64,000 bases of DNA from Rhizobium sp. P38BS-XIX (GTDB lineage Bacteria; Pseudomonadota; Alphaproteobacteria; Rhizobiales; Rhizobiaceae): positions 1 through 64,000 of the forward strand of contig NZ_JABAIJ010000008.1 in the NCBI RefSeq assembly GCF_012641435.1, read 5' to 3'. The notes under the pieces are model-generated. The model searched no databases. It was not told the origin of the DNA and saw only the letters and a list, made by a program, of their open reading frames with translations. This document shows, one piece after another, positions 44,457 through 53,391 of this stretch. The translations under genes and the position numbers were made by a program. Numbering within the stretch: position 1 is the stretch's first letter; every line of letters begins with the position of its first letter.

Positions 44457-45551
44457 CTAGTGAGCCGCGTGATATCCCTTGCCTGTTTCATCAAAGAACA
44501 TCGCCTTCGATCCATCGGCGTCAAAAGCGATTTCGTCGCCGCCGCGCGCATCCGTGACTGGCGCATCGACGCCTATGATCCGAGTTCCATCGGCAAGCCT
44601 GGCGTGAACGAGCGAGCGGTCTCCCATCTGCTCGACATTGACAACCATGCCTCTGACCGTGCCCTGTGCCGAAACAGTCAAATTCTCAGGTCGCAGCCCG
44701 AGCGCAAGCCCGTCTTGCGGCAAGCTGTCGAAGGCGGCCGCCGTTTCAAGTTTCACTCCGCCGGTGATCGTGGCAATCGTGCCCTTGGAGCCGCGTTCGA
44801 TATGCCCGACAGGCAGGAAATTCATTGCCGGCGAGCCGACGAACTGCGCGACATAACGGCTGCTCGGCCGAGCGTAGATATCCATGGGCGTGCCGACCTG
44901 CTCGATCTTGCCCTTGTTCAGAAGGACGATCCGGGTCGCCAACGTCATCGCCTCGACCTGATCATGCGTGACGAACACCATCGTGGCGCCAAGGCGTTCA
45001 TGAAGCTGCGACAGCTCAAGGCGCGTCCGTGTCCGCAGGCCCGCATCGAGATTCGACAAGGGCTCGTCGAATAGGAAGACTTTCGGTTCGCGCACGATCG
45101 CGCGGCCGATCGCGACGCGCTGGCGCTGGCCGCCGGAGAGCTGTGCCGGTTTGCGCTCAAGAAGATGGTCCATCTCCAGCATTCTGGCTGCCGTCGAGAT
45201 TCGCGTCGCGATCTCAGCCTTTGGCGTGCCGACATTGACGAGGCCAAAGGCGAGATTTTCGCGCACGCTCATATGGGGATAGAGGGCATAGGACTGGAAC
45301 ACCATCGACACGTCGCGCTGGCCCGGCGCCAGCTGATCGACCCGGCGACCGCCGATCCAGATCTCACCACCGGAAACCGTTTCAAGCCCGGCAATCATCC
45401 GAAGCAGCGTCGATTTGCCGGAGCCCGACGCCCCGAGAAAGACGACGAATTCGCCGCTCTCTATACCGAGCGAGATATGGTCGAGCACGTCAACGGCTCC
45501 AAAGCTCTTGGAGACACCGCGGATACTGACGCCTGAATCTGTCCTTGCCAC
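44457..45551 (-). CDS. Sugar ABC transporter ATPase (MalK/UgpC/MsmK type)
   Basis: 364 residues. Walker A G-A-S-G-S-G-K-S-T, Q-loop F-Q-S-Y-A-L-Y-P-H-M, signature L-S-G-G-Q-R-Q-R-V-A, Walker B V-F-L-F-D-E-P-L-S-N-L-D, H-loop V-T-H-D-Q. The C-terminal OB-fold (TOBE) regulatory domain is present. Same operon as the permeases and GH2 enzyme. Confidence 0.94.
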   Translation of the reverse strand: MARTDSGVSIRGVSKSFGAVDVLDHISLGIESGEFVVFLGASGSGKSTLLRMIAGLETVSGGEIWIGGRRVDQLAPGQRDVSMVFQSYALYPHMSVRENLAFGLVNVGTPKAEIATRISTAARMLEMDHLLERKPAQLSGGQRQRVAIGRAIVREPKVFLFDEPLSNLDAGLRTRTRLELSQLHERLGATMVFVTHDQVEAMTLATRIVLLNKGKIEQVGTPMDIYARPSSRYVAQFVGSPAMNFLPVGHIERGSKGTIATITGGVKLETAAAFDSLPQDGLALGLRPENLTVSAQGTVRGMVVNVEQMGDRSLVHARLADGTRIIGVDAPVTDARGGDEIAFDADGSKAMFFDETGKGYHAAH

Positions 45552-45597
45552 TCAAACTCCTCCCGGTCACGCGCGGCTGTTCAGACCTTGCAACCGC

Positions 45598-48342
45598 CTA
45601 GGCGGCAGCCGTTTCGATGATGCAGTCAAGCAATGTCGCAGCAACCGGATCGAGCCCTGCGGGCTCGCGCATCAGGCCGAAGGTCGTCGCCACGATATGC
45701 CCGGCACCGAGTTGCCGCTCGGCGATGGTCGCGCATGGTTTATGGATCCAGCCGGCCATCGTGCCGGCATGAACCAGTCCATCGAAATGGATGGGACGGA
45801 AGCCGGTAATGACGCGATTTGGATTGACGCCGACGAAGGAAAGATCGGTCAGCGGACCGCCCGGCAGACGCTCGAACGCTCCGGAGCGTTTCACCCAGCT
45901 GAAGCCGGTCACCCAGTTGCCTTTCCAGATCGTGCCGTTACGGTCCGTAACGCGCATCTGCGGCATCGGCTGTCCGCGATCGCCGCCGGTCGGGTAATTC
46001 CAATTCGGCTGGTCGCTGCGCAGATTACCGAAGGGAAGGGGCGCCGTATCGGCCAAGGACACGTAGCGAGCGCCGTGCTCCAGAGCGTCGATGTCGGCCT
46101 GGTCGAGCGAGGACGCGACACAAACGTCGGCTTTCTCGGCACCGACCACGTTATAGCCCAGCGCCGTCAGGTAGCGCACGATGTCCGGTTCTGCCGAGGA
46201 AACGGCAAGTGTGGGTTTGCGGCGTGCCGCGTAGACGCTCACATCCAGGCTGTTGCGGGCAATTTCACGGCCGCCAGCGGTCAGCGTGAACTGAACAGCC
46301 ACCTGCTTGCCGGCCATGTCCTCGGTAAATGTAAGGGCAAGCGCCGATAGCTGAGATACCGATGTCGCCTCCAGCGGCTCGACTGCGATCTTGCCGCTTG
46401 AGCCACCATCGATGCTCCAGGTCAATTCGGCCGCCGTCGGTATCGCCTGGCCGCCGGTAGAGATTTCGAGCTCGACACTGGTCGTATCGCCGGCCCAGAC
46501 TGCATAGCGCTGCATGCGCGGCACAATGACCACGTCGCTATTTATCTCATGGAAGCGGTTGTGATAGGCGCGCGTGTTGCGCTCCATGTCCATAAGGCCA
46601 TTGGCTTCCCAATGGAGGTCTGTCAGCTCCGTGATGACGTAACCCTGAATGGAGGCATGCCGGCGCATTTCCTCGATTTCGAATTTGAGCGCGTTGAATT
46701 GATGCCACTGCGCGTCCTCGATGAAGGAATCGAAGGATGGAAAGACCTTATCGAACTGGTAGGTCCTAAAGCGCTGCTGGACGCCGTGGGGATAGGTTGC
46801 GCCCTCGCTGTCCCATTCCAGGCCATTGATGAACCAGAAAGGCTCCTTGCCGTCTTGCAGTAGCTTGTCGGGATGGGGGAGGCCCCAGACGCCGAACTCC
46901 GAGACGACAAGCGGTTCGTCGCCGCGGCGTTTCGCATCGCCGTTCGGCGAATAGGACCAGTCGGGACGCTTGGCGAAGCCCGAAACCCACTCGGCCCATT
47001 CCCGCGCCATTTCCGGCACAGAGGCATAATAGTGATAGTCGTCGATATCGGAGACGACATGGAAATTGGGAATGCAGGCAGAGTTGTCGACGACCAGCCG
47101 GGCAGGATCCTTCGCCTTCAGCCAATGATAGGCTTTGTCGAGCCACGCGCGCTGATCGGCGCTTTCGACAAGCCGTGTTCCCCAGTCTTCGTTGATGATG
47201 GTCCATATGACGATAGACGGGTGATTGCCGTCGCGGCGAAGAGTGCCCTCCATCGTGTCGAGCAGGCGCCTGGCCGATTTTTCCGTAAAGGTCTGAATGT
47301 TGGGAATTTCCGTCCAGACCAGCAGGCCGAAGCGATCCGCCACATCATAATAGCGAGGATCCGGAACCTTGATATGGCAGCGCAGGAGGTTGAGGCCAAG
47401 CTCCTTCGATTTGCGCGCCTGATCCTCGAGGAATTCCAGCGACGGCGGCGTGTAAATGCCCTCGGGATAATAATCCTGATCCAGCGCGCCTCTCATGTAG
47501 AATGGCTGCCCGTTCAGGAAGAACTTTCCTTCCTTGGCCTCAAAGGTGCGGAAGCCGAAAGTTTCTTCCGCCGCGTCTATGACGATACCGTTCTCGCTCA
47601 ATTCCAGGACCGCACGATAGAGCGCGGGGTCGTCGAGCGACCAAGCCTCGACCTTCTCGATCTTTAGGGCAGCCGACGCGACGTCCGCGTTCTCAAGCCC
47701 GAGCTCTGTCGATGCGGCGATCGCACCATTCCGGTCAAGAATCTTGACATTCAAGGTGCCGCTGAAGGCGGCAGCCAGTTCGACGTCGATAGCAACCGCG
47801 CCGGTGGCCAGATCGGCGCGAATGGCCTGATGTGCAATATGTGCCTCGTTGCGGCATTCGAGCCAAACCGATTGCCAGATGCCGCCGAGCATGCCGTACC
47901 AGCTCTGTTTGCCATGCGGAATTTCGTCGAACGGAAAGTCCGGGAATGCCTGGGCATCGGCACTGGGCAGCGTCACCTTCACGTCAAGGCTGAGTTCGCC
48001 GGCCAGCAGGTCGGCGGGTATGACCAACTCGAACGGAAGATAACCGCCTTCGTGCGCACCGAGGAAACGGCCGTTCACCGACACTTCGGCAAAATAGTTC
48101 ACCGCCCCGAAATGCACGATCACCTGACAATGAAGCCACTCCTGCGGGACGCTGAGCTTTCGCGAGTAGATCGCGGTGCCCGCCGCCGCGCGCAGATCCG
48201 GAAAATGCGCCTGCCAGGGGGCCGGTACAGCAATAGTCGTCGGCTGCTGTCCGTCCAGCTGAAAATCCCAGGTTCCATCGAGGGACAGGCGTGCACGTCG
48301 CCCGGATTGAGTGTCGGCGAAACGGCGGGAGGCGATGGTCAT
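45598..48342 (-). CDS. Glycoside hydrolase family 2 enzyme (beta-galactosidase/glucuronidase-like)
   Basis: 914 residues from ATG 48342 (a TTG at 48351 is in frame). N-terminal jelly-roll with L-D-G-T-W-D-F-Q, Ig-like middle domain, then a TIM barrel with the acid/base Glu385 in W-T-I-I-N-E-D-W-G and nucleophile Glu482 in V-V-S-E-F-G-V-W. Residues ~660-914 form an extra C-terminal part not seen in small GH2 enzymes. No signal peptide, so it works in the cytoplasm on the imported glycoside. First gene of the operon, divergent from the LacI regulator. The sugar specificity is open: beta-galactoside, -mannoside or -glucuronide. Confidence 0.9.
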   Translation of the reverse strand: MTIASRRFADTQSGRRARLSLDGTWDFQLDGQQPTTIAVPAPWQAHFPDLRAAAGTAIYSRKLSVPQEWLHCQVIVHFGAVNYFAEVSVNGRFLGAHEGGYLPFELVIPADLLAGELSLDVKVTLPSADAQAFPDFPFDEIPHGKQSWYGMLGGIWQSVWLECRNEAHIAHQAIRADLATGAVAIDVELAAAFSGTLNVKILDRNGAIAASTELGLENADVASAALKIEKVEAWSLDDPALYRAVLELSENGIVIDAAEETFGFRTFEAKEGKFFLNGQPFYMRGALDQDYYPEGIYTPPSLEFLEDQARKSKELGLNLLRCHIKVPDPRYYDVADRFGLLVWTEIPNIQTFTEKSARRLLDTMEGTLRRDGNHPSIVIWTIINEDWGTRLVESADQRAWLDKAYHWLKAKDPARLVVDNSACIPNFHVVSDIDDYHYYASVPEMAREWAEWVSGFAKRPDWSYSPNGDAKRRGDEPLVVSEFGVWGLPHPDKLLQDGKEPFWFINGLEWDSEGATYPHGVQQRFRTYQFDKVFPSFDSFIEDAQWHQFNALKFEIEEMRRHASIQGYVITELTDLHWEANGLMDMERNTRAYHNRFHEINSDVVIVPRMQRYAVWAGDTTSVELEISTGGQAIPTAAELTWSIDGGSSGKIAVEPLEATSVSQLSALALTFTEDMAGKQVAVQFTLTAGGREIARNSLDVSVYAARRKPTLAVSSAEPDIVRYLTALGYNVVGAEKADVCVASSLDQADIDALEHGARYVSLADTAPLPFGNLRSDQPNWNYPTGGDRGQPMPQMRVTDRNGTIWKGNWVTGFSWVKRSGAFERLPGGPLTDLSFVGVNPNRVITGFRPIHFDGLVHAGTMAGWIHKPCATIAERQLGAGHIVATTFGLMREPAGLDPVAATLLDCIIETAAA

Positions 48343-48389
48343 GAGCCGCAAGCTTTCCAGTTGGAATTAGTCACAAAATAAGTTACAGA

Positions 48390-48405
48390 TAAGTTTCGTA
48401 ACCTA
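48390..48405. promoter_or_regulatory. Candidate LacI-family operator
   Basis: TAAGTTTCGTAACCTA is a CG-centred near-palindrome (TA-x-GTT-x-CG-x-AAC-x-TA), the usual form of LacI/GalR operators. It lies between the GH2 gene and the divergent LacI gene. A partial copy (AAGTTAC) sits just to its left. Confidence 0.6.
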
Positions 48406-48491
48406 AAAATATAACCTCCGCAAGACCCGCCGCTTCACATTATCAATCAGATTTTCTAACGTGCGTGGCAGATGACCGAGAAAGAATCCGC

Positions 48492-49517
48492 GTGAACGAC
48501 AAGACAAAGAAACGCCCGACAATGTCCGACATCGCCTCCAAAGTCGGCGTTTCGCATGCGACAGTGTCGCTGGTGTTGAACGAGGCGCCGGGCAAGCGGG
48601 TGTCGGAAAGCGTGCGTACGCGTGTGCTCGCGGTGGCCGAAGAGCTTGGGTATCAGAAGACCGCGCCTGCCAATGATCCGATCGGCGGCATCATCGTGCT
48701 GTTGATCGATGACGTCATGGCCTCTCAGCATGCGGCGCCGCTGATCGAAGGCGTGCGCGAGGCAGCGGAAGAACAGGGCTTGGCGGCTCTGACTGTGGTC
48801 ACAGGCGGGCAGGTGGAGTTTGCGGAATCCATTCTCGACTATCTTGGGCGGCGCCAGATCGTCGGCGTGGTTTATGCCACGCTGATTACCCAGCTGGCGC
48901 CGGTGCTGCCTTCGAAGCTCGCCAATTATCCGACTGTGCTTTTGAACTGCCATCAGCAGCGGGCGGAGTTTTCCTCGATCATCCCAGGCGATCATGCCGG
49001 CGGCTTTGCGGCGACCGAGGCACTGATCAAGGCCGGCCATCGGCGCATTGCCATGATCGATGCAGGCCGGCAGCGACTGGAGGCGGCCCGGGATCGCCTG
49101 AGCGGATACCGGCAGGCATTGACGACTTACGATATCGCCGTCGATCCGGAACTGATCCTCTCCGAGGCGTGGTCGCTCGATCTCGGACGCGACAAGATGC
49201 TGCAATTGCTTGATCTTCCGGCGCCGCCGACGGCAGTCTTTTGCTTTTCCGACAGGGTGGCCATGGGCGCCTACGATGCGATCAGGCTGCGTGGTCTGAA
49301 GATTCCGGATGATATTTCCGTCGTCGGCTTTGACGACGAGAGCCTTGCCCGCAAGATCCTGCCACCGCTTACGACGCTGAAGCTGCCCCACGAGGAGATG
49401 GGACGTTGGGCGGTGACCGAACTTCTGGAAAAAGCGGCCCAACCGAAAAAGCCGCCGGTCCGGCTGAAAATGGAATGTCAGTTGATCTTGCGCGACTCGA
49501 TTGCCTCGCCACGTTAA
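48492..49517 (+). CDS. LacI-family transcriptional regulator
   Basis: 341 residues from GTG 48492, preceded by GAAAGA; an in-frame GTG at 48465 would add nine residues. HTH T-M-S-D-I-A-S-K-V-G-V-S-H-A-T-V-S-L-V-L-N with the hinge helix V-R-T-R-V-L-A-V-A-E-E-L-G-Y. The C-terminal periplasmic-binding-like sensor domain ends with S-V-V-G-F-D-D-E-S-L-A. Divergent from the GH2/ABC operon, which it very probably represses until the sugar is present. Confidence 0.92.
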   Translation: MNDKTKKRPTMSDIASKVGVSHATVSLVLNEAPGKRVSESVRTRVLAVAEELGYQKTAPANDPIGGIIVLLIDDVMASQHAAPLIEGVREAAEEQGLAALTVVTGGQVEFAESILDYLGRRQIVGVVYATLITQLAPVLPSKLANYPTVLLNCHQQRAEFSSIIPGDHAGGFAATEALIKAGHRRIAMIDAGRQRLEAARDRLSGYRQALTTYDIAVDPELILSEAWSLDLGRDKMLQLLDLPAPPTAVFCFSDRVAMGAYDAIRLRGLKIPDDISVVGFDDESLARKILPPLTTLKLPHEEMGRWAVTELLEKAAQPKKPPVRLKMECQLILRDSIASPR

Positions 49518-49622
49518 GACTTGCAAGGATTAAGCCTTGGGTGCTGGCGCCGGGATGGGCGTTGGCCATCGCCTGAGGCCGATACCGCGTTCGAGGCAAG
49601 ATCGAAGTAAGGACACAGAATT

Positions 49623-50081
49623 TTGAAGCACTTGACCTTTCGCAAGGCGGTCGCCGCCGATCTTGCAACGATTGTCAGCCTACTGGCGGATGATGTTCTG
49701 GGCGCAGCGCGAGAGACAAATCGACCAGAAGATGGCGCGCGCTACCGCGAGGCGTTCTCCGAGATAGAAGCGGATGCCAATCAGTTTCTGTGTGTTGTCG
49801 AGGACGGAAGTGAAATCGTTGGAACATTCCAGCTGACGATGATTCCCGGATTATCCCGCCGGGGATCGAAGCGGGCGCAGATCGAGGCCGTTCGGGTGGC
49901 TCCTTCGCGACGCAACGAGCAGATCGGGGCGGCGATGTTCAAATGGGCCATCGATTACAGCCGCGCCCAGGGATGCTCGCTCATGCAGCTGACGACCGAC
50001 AAGGAGCGTCCAGACGCGCACCGCTTTTACGACCGGCTGGGCTTTGAGCCCAGCCATATCGGTTACAAGCTGCATCTGTAA
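49623..50081 (+). CDS. GNAT-family N-acetyltransferase
   Basis: 152 residues, TTG start. Acetyl-CoA-binding motif V-R-V-A-P-S-R-R-N-E-Q-I-G-A-A-M-F and C-terminal F-Y-D-R-L-G-F-E-P-S-H-I-G-Y-K. The substrate is unknown. It is far from the siderophore locus and stands alone, so it is not taken as the hydroxyornithine acylase. Confidence 0.85.
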   Translation: MKHLTFRKAVAADLATIVSLLADDVLGAARETNRPEDGARYREAFSEIEADANQFLCVVEDGSEIVGTFQLTMIPGLSRRGSKRAQIEAVRVAPSRRNEQIGAAMFKWAIDYSRAQGCSLMQLTTDKERPDAHRFYDRLGFEPSHIGYKLHL

Positions 50082-50211
50082 CTCAGAGGAATGGCTACAA
50101 ACGTTGGTCTCCCGCGGAAATGGCAGCCGCATTCGGCTTGAGCTACGATCGAGCCCGCTCGGCTGACGTGCCCGAGCGAACCGAAATGATCGGGATAAAA
50201 CGGTCAGCCGG

Positions 50212-50625
50212 TTAGGCAGTCTGAAGGTCGAGGACCCAGGTGACGCCGAAGGCATCCTTGACCATGCCATAGAGTGGCGAAAAGCCGGCGGCCCCAAGGG
50301 GCTCGATGACGGCGCCGTCGGCGGACAGTGCTGCCCAATAGCGGGTCAGCGTTTCCGCGTCGTCACCGCGGACGGATACATAGAAGGGGATTTCTCCGGC
50401 GCTCCAGGCTTTCGAGGGCGGAACATCGTAGGCCATGATCTGAAATCCATCGGCGGAGATCACCTGACCCCAAAGGATCTGGTCGGCTTGGCTCGGTTCG
50501 GCTGCCGCGTGCGCATCATGGTATGTGACGAGCGCAATCTGTCCGCCGAAAACGGATTGATAGAAGGTGAGTGCCTGGCGGGCATTGCCGCGAAAATTCA
50601 GGTGAACGACGGTCTTGATTGTCAT
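50212..50625 (-). CDS. VOC/PhnB-like family protein
   Basis: 137 residues from ATG 50625 with AAGGAG upstream. V-H-L-N-F-R-G-N-A-R-Q-A-L-T-F-Y-Q-S-V-F-G-G opens a glyoxalase/bleomycin-resistance fold of the PhnB-like 3-demethylubiquinone group; C-terminal Y-G-M-V-K-D-A-F-G-V-T-W. Divergent from a YafY regulator, a common pairing. Function not established. Confidence 0.85.
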   Translation of the reverse strand: MTIKTVVHLNFRGNARQALTFYQSVFGGQIALVTYHDAHAAAEPSQADQILWGQVISADGFQIMAYDVPPSKAWSAGEIPFYVSVRGDDAETLTRYWAALSADGAVIEPLGAAGFSPLYGMVKDAFGVTWVLDLQTA

Positions 50626-50696
50626 GGACGGCTCCTTGTGCATTTCGATGAGCCTGATATAGCCGCGAGCTACTGACAGAATGCGGCAGTTGAAGA

Positions 50697-51419
50697 ATGG
50701 CAAGAACCGATCGGCTTTTCCGCCTGTTGCAGGCGATGCGCGAGATGCCGGCGCCGATTACAGCGTCAAAGCTTGCTGCAGTGACCGAGGTGTCAATCCG
50801 GTCGCTCTATCGCGACATCGAGAGTCTGCGCCTCGCAGGAGCGCGGATCGAGGGCGAGCGCGGCTACGGCTATCGCCTGGTAGAGGACTACTCGCTTCCG
50901 CCACAGACCTTTGACAGGGCGGAGATAGAGGCGATCGCGCTGGGTCTTGCGGAGGTCAAAAACATGGGCGATCCAGCGCTTGCGAAGGCCGCTGCATCCG
51001 TCATGGCCAAAGTCGCGGCGACCTTGCCCGACGATCGGGAACTGTTTCTGTTCAATGCGATCTCGCATGTTTACCGTCCCGGCACACGCAATCTGGTCAT
51101 GGCCGATCTCGACATCATCCGCACGTCCTGCTGGCAGGAGGAGATGCTGAACATCCGGTACAAGGATAGGGATGGCGTCCTCAGTGACCGCATGATCATG
51201 CCGCTTGCGCTCATGTATACGGACCAAACACTCACGGTTCTCTCCTGGTGCTGTCTGCGCGAGGCCTTTCGCATGTTCAGGGTCGATCGGATTGCCGGGA
51301 TCGAACCTGCAGGACGCAGTTTTCGGCCCAAGAGAGTTTCATTGCTTAGAACCTACATGGCGCAGCTCGAAAGCGAACGCCACGCCAAGGTCGAGGATGG
51401 CATCGTCAACGTCGGATGA
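50697..51419 (+). CDS. YafY-type regulator (HTH_11 + WYL domain)
   Basis: 240 residues. N-terminal winged HTH (R-L-F-R-L-L-Q-A-M-R, then V-S-I-R-S-L-Y-R-D-I-E-S-L) and a WYL-like ligand domain in which the motif region reads V-L-S-W-C-C-L-R-E-A-F-R. It probably controls the divergent VOC gene. Confidence 0.88.
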   Translation: MARTDRLFRLLQAMREMPAPITASKLAAVTEVSIRSLYRDIESLRLAGARIEGERGYGYRLVEDYSLPPQTFDRAEIEAIALGLAEVKNMGDPALAKAAASVMAKVAATLPDDRELFLFNAISHVYRPGTRNLVMADLDIIRTSCWQEEMLNIRYKDRDGVLSDRMIMPLALMYTDQTLTVLSWCCLREAFRMFRVDRIAGIEPAGRSFRPKRVSLLRTYMAQLESERHAKVEDGIVNVG

Positions 51420-51478
51420 TCGTGCATCGGTGGCCGACGCGTCCCATATCGTGCCGGCCGAAGACAGGCTTTTTGCAG

Positions 51479-51665
51479 CTACGCCTGCGTGGTTGGATAG
51501 AGCGTCAGGATATTGACGTTGACTCTGGCCGGCTGCGTCACCGCGTAGAGGATGGCGTTTGCCACATCTTCGCTCTCCAGCTGTTCCATGTCACACAATC
51601 TTCGTTCGACGGATTTGCGAACATCGGGGCGCATTTGGGAGACGAATTCGGTTTTGACAGCGCCA
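51479..51665 (-). pseudogene. Short-chain dehydrogenase, C-terminal fragment
   Basis: In this frame the minus strand reads G-A-V-K-T-E-F-V-S-Q-M, then E-S-E-D-V-A-N-A-I-L-Y-A-V and V-N-I-L-T-L-Y-P-T-T-Q-A followed by TAG. This is the last ~60 residues of an SDR enzyme (the P-G-x-V-x-T-E loop to the C terminus). The Rossmann core and catalytic Y-x-x-x-K are missing, and the homology stops where the LysR fragment begins. Confidence 0.7.
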
Positions 51666-52068
51666 AATTGCCGTGGCTTCGCCCGACTATGTGGAGCGCC
51701 ACGGCAAACCCGAAATACCAGCCGATTTGCTTCACCACACCTGTATCAACTGGCGCCAGCCGGGACGCAGCACCTGCTACAAATGGGAATTCTTCAAAAA
51801 CGGCCAGTGGTCTCATGTCGCCGTTGCCGGTCCGCTGGTCGTCTCCCAGCGTGATATGGCCGTCGCGGCGGCTCTGCAGGGTGTTGGGATCGCCTTCTGG
51901 TCGGAGGAGCGGCTGCGGCCGCTGATCGATGAAGGCAAACTCGTTCCTCTGCTTGACGATTGGTGTGGCTTCTTTCCCGGCTGGTTTCTCTATTACCCGA
52001 AGCAGCGCAGGACCCCTTCGGCCGTGCGCTCCTTTGCAGAGTTCCTTCGGGATGCCAATCGCGCGTGA
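51664..52068 (+). pseudogene. LysR-family regulator, C-terminal fragment
   Basis: About 133 codons matching the second half of a LysR substrate-binding domain: V-A-S-P-D-Y-V-E-R-H-G, C-I-N-W-R, W-E-F-F-K-N-G, G-V-G-I-A-F-W, L-V-P-L-L-D-D-W, F-L-Y-Y-P-K-Q-R-R-T-P. It is paralogous to the intact LysR at 54629. No DNA-binding domain is encoded upstream; an in-frame TGA precedes the fragment. Inactive as a regulator. Confidence 0.75.
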
Positions 52069-52094
52069 GCGTCCAGCAGGCGGGTCTCAGTGCC

Positions 52095-52565
52095 TTAGTT
52101 GCTCCGATGTTGGCATGTGTAGGGCGTCGAGCCTTGCCGATCCCGGAAAACGGCGCTGCCGCCAAGATCGACCTTGAGCGTCCAGGCGGTTTGCAGGCCG
52201 TTCGTTCCCATGAAGCCGCCGGTAAAGGCAACATCCTCGCCTTTCCAGCTGAGCGAAGTCACGCCGCCCAGATGGCGTTGATATTCCTTTGCGCTCATGA
52301 CGGCACCGACAAGCGCAGTCGAACCTGTCGGCGCAGACAATCCGTAGCCGCCATTAGGCGCGCATGCGGTCATGCCGGTAACGGAAGGTCCGCTGATGCA
52401 GCTGAGCGTATGACCGAATTTCTGTGTGGAATTCAGCCGGATATCGATCTTGTCCGCCCCGTCGTCGCTGCAGACCAAATGCATTGGTTTGTCCATGGCG
52501 GCTGCCATTGCAGCGCCGGAGATCGCGACACCAATTGCTGTTATCAGCAGGCGTTTGAACGTCAT
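52095..52565 (-). CDS. Small secreted hypothetical protein
   Basis: 156 residues with a clear Sec signal (K-R-L-L-I-T-A-I-G-V-A-I-S-G-A-A-M-A-A). The mature part has five cysteines, suggesting disulfides in the periplasm, and no motif I can name. The start overlaps the stop of the alpha/beta-hydrolase gene (ATGA). Confidence 0.65.
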   Translation of the reverse strand: MTFKRLLITAIGVAISGAAMAAAMDKPMHLVCSDDGADKIDIRLNSTQKFGHTLSCISGPSVTGMTACAPNGGYGLSAPTGSTALVGAVMSAKEYQRHLGGVTSLSWKGEDVAFTGGFMGTNGLQTAWTLKVDLGGSAVFRDRQGSTPYTCQHRSN

Positions 52566-53230
52566 TGAGGTCTCCTTGCCGCGCGAGCGCTTGCCGGCAG
52601 GCTATGGCTCCAATCGGTCACATGCCGAACCGCGGCTGCGATATTCTGTTTGGCGGTCAAACCCGAGACGGCCTTGCGTGGCCTGAAATCGTGGTCGCCA
52701 TCCTCCAGCCAAAAGAGGTTGATCACGCCGGAGAGCGTGTAGGTCAAAACCTCATCCTTTGAGCCGAACAAATCTCTCGTGCCCTGGCAGATCAGCGTCG
52801 GCGTTTTCATCTGCTGCAAATGCCCGGTTCGCAGGTTGTCCGGCTTTCCAATCGGGTGGAAAGGGTAGCCAAGGCAAAGCAGCCCGGAAATCGCTCCCGC
52901 ATCGTAGAGGCCATCCGCAATCATGCTTGCGACGCGCTCTCCCATGGACTTTCCGGCGATGACGACCGTCCCTTCCAGATCGAGCTCGCCGACCACATCC
53001 TTGTACTCTTGGCACAGAAGATCGGCGCGGGGCGGGGGTGCTCGCTTCCCGGAGGTTCGCCGAGCCGACATGTAGTCGAACTCAAAACGGATCACCCGCA
53101 ATTCGTTTTCGGAAAGCGCGACTGCGACCGAGTCCATCCAACTCGTATCCATCGCTCCACCCGCCCCATGAGCGAGAATGATCGTGGTCTTCGCGTCGTC
53201 CGGGCCCGTGACAAGGATGTCGTGCGGCAT
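52562..53230 (-). CDS. Alpha/beta-family hydrolase (KANL3/TEX30-like)
   Basis: 222 residues. L-A-H-G-A-G-G-A-M-D-T-S-W near the N terminus, nucleophile elbow G-K-S-M-G, acid region G-T-R-D-L-F-G, and C-terminal D-G-D-H-D-F. These fit the predicted alpha/beta hydrolases of the KANL3/Tex30 type (COG3571). Substrate unknown. Confidence 0.82.
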   Translation of the reverse strand: MPHDILVTGPDDAKTTIILAHGAGGAMDTSWMDSVAVALSENELRVIRFEFDYMSARRTSGKRAPPPRADLLCQEYKDVVGELDLEGTVVIAGKSMGERVASMIADGLYDAGAISGLLCLGYPFHPIGKPDNLRTGHLQQMKTPTLICQGTRDLFGSKDEVLTYTLSGVINLFWLEDGDHDFRPRKAVSGLTAKQNIAAAVRHVTDWSHSLPASARAARRPQ

Positions 53231-53391
53231 TCGAGAGTCTCCTGCATGCGCCGTTGAATATCAGGTCAACGGAACGATGCGCAACAGTAAGGAGCTGGGT
53301 GGAGACCGCCATCGATTGGCCGCACCCAGCGTCAGCGGCTCGTTCGGCCGCTGACCTTTCCCTTGGTGCCGATTTTTGCACGAGAGCCATT

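Noticed and set aside
48456..49526. 356-codon minus-strand open frame
   Set aside because: Complete antisense of the LacI regulator, whose HTH and sensor motifs are clear.
49623..50081. GNAT protein as hydroxyornithine N5-acyltransferase
   Set aside because: Too far from the cluster, on the other side of a sugar operon, and lacking the IucB/PvdF/VbsA-type features.
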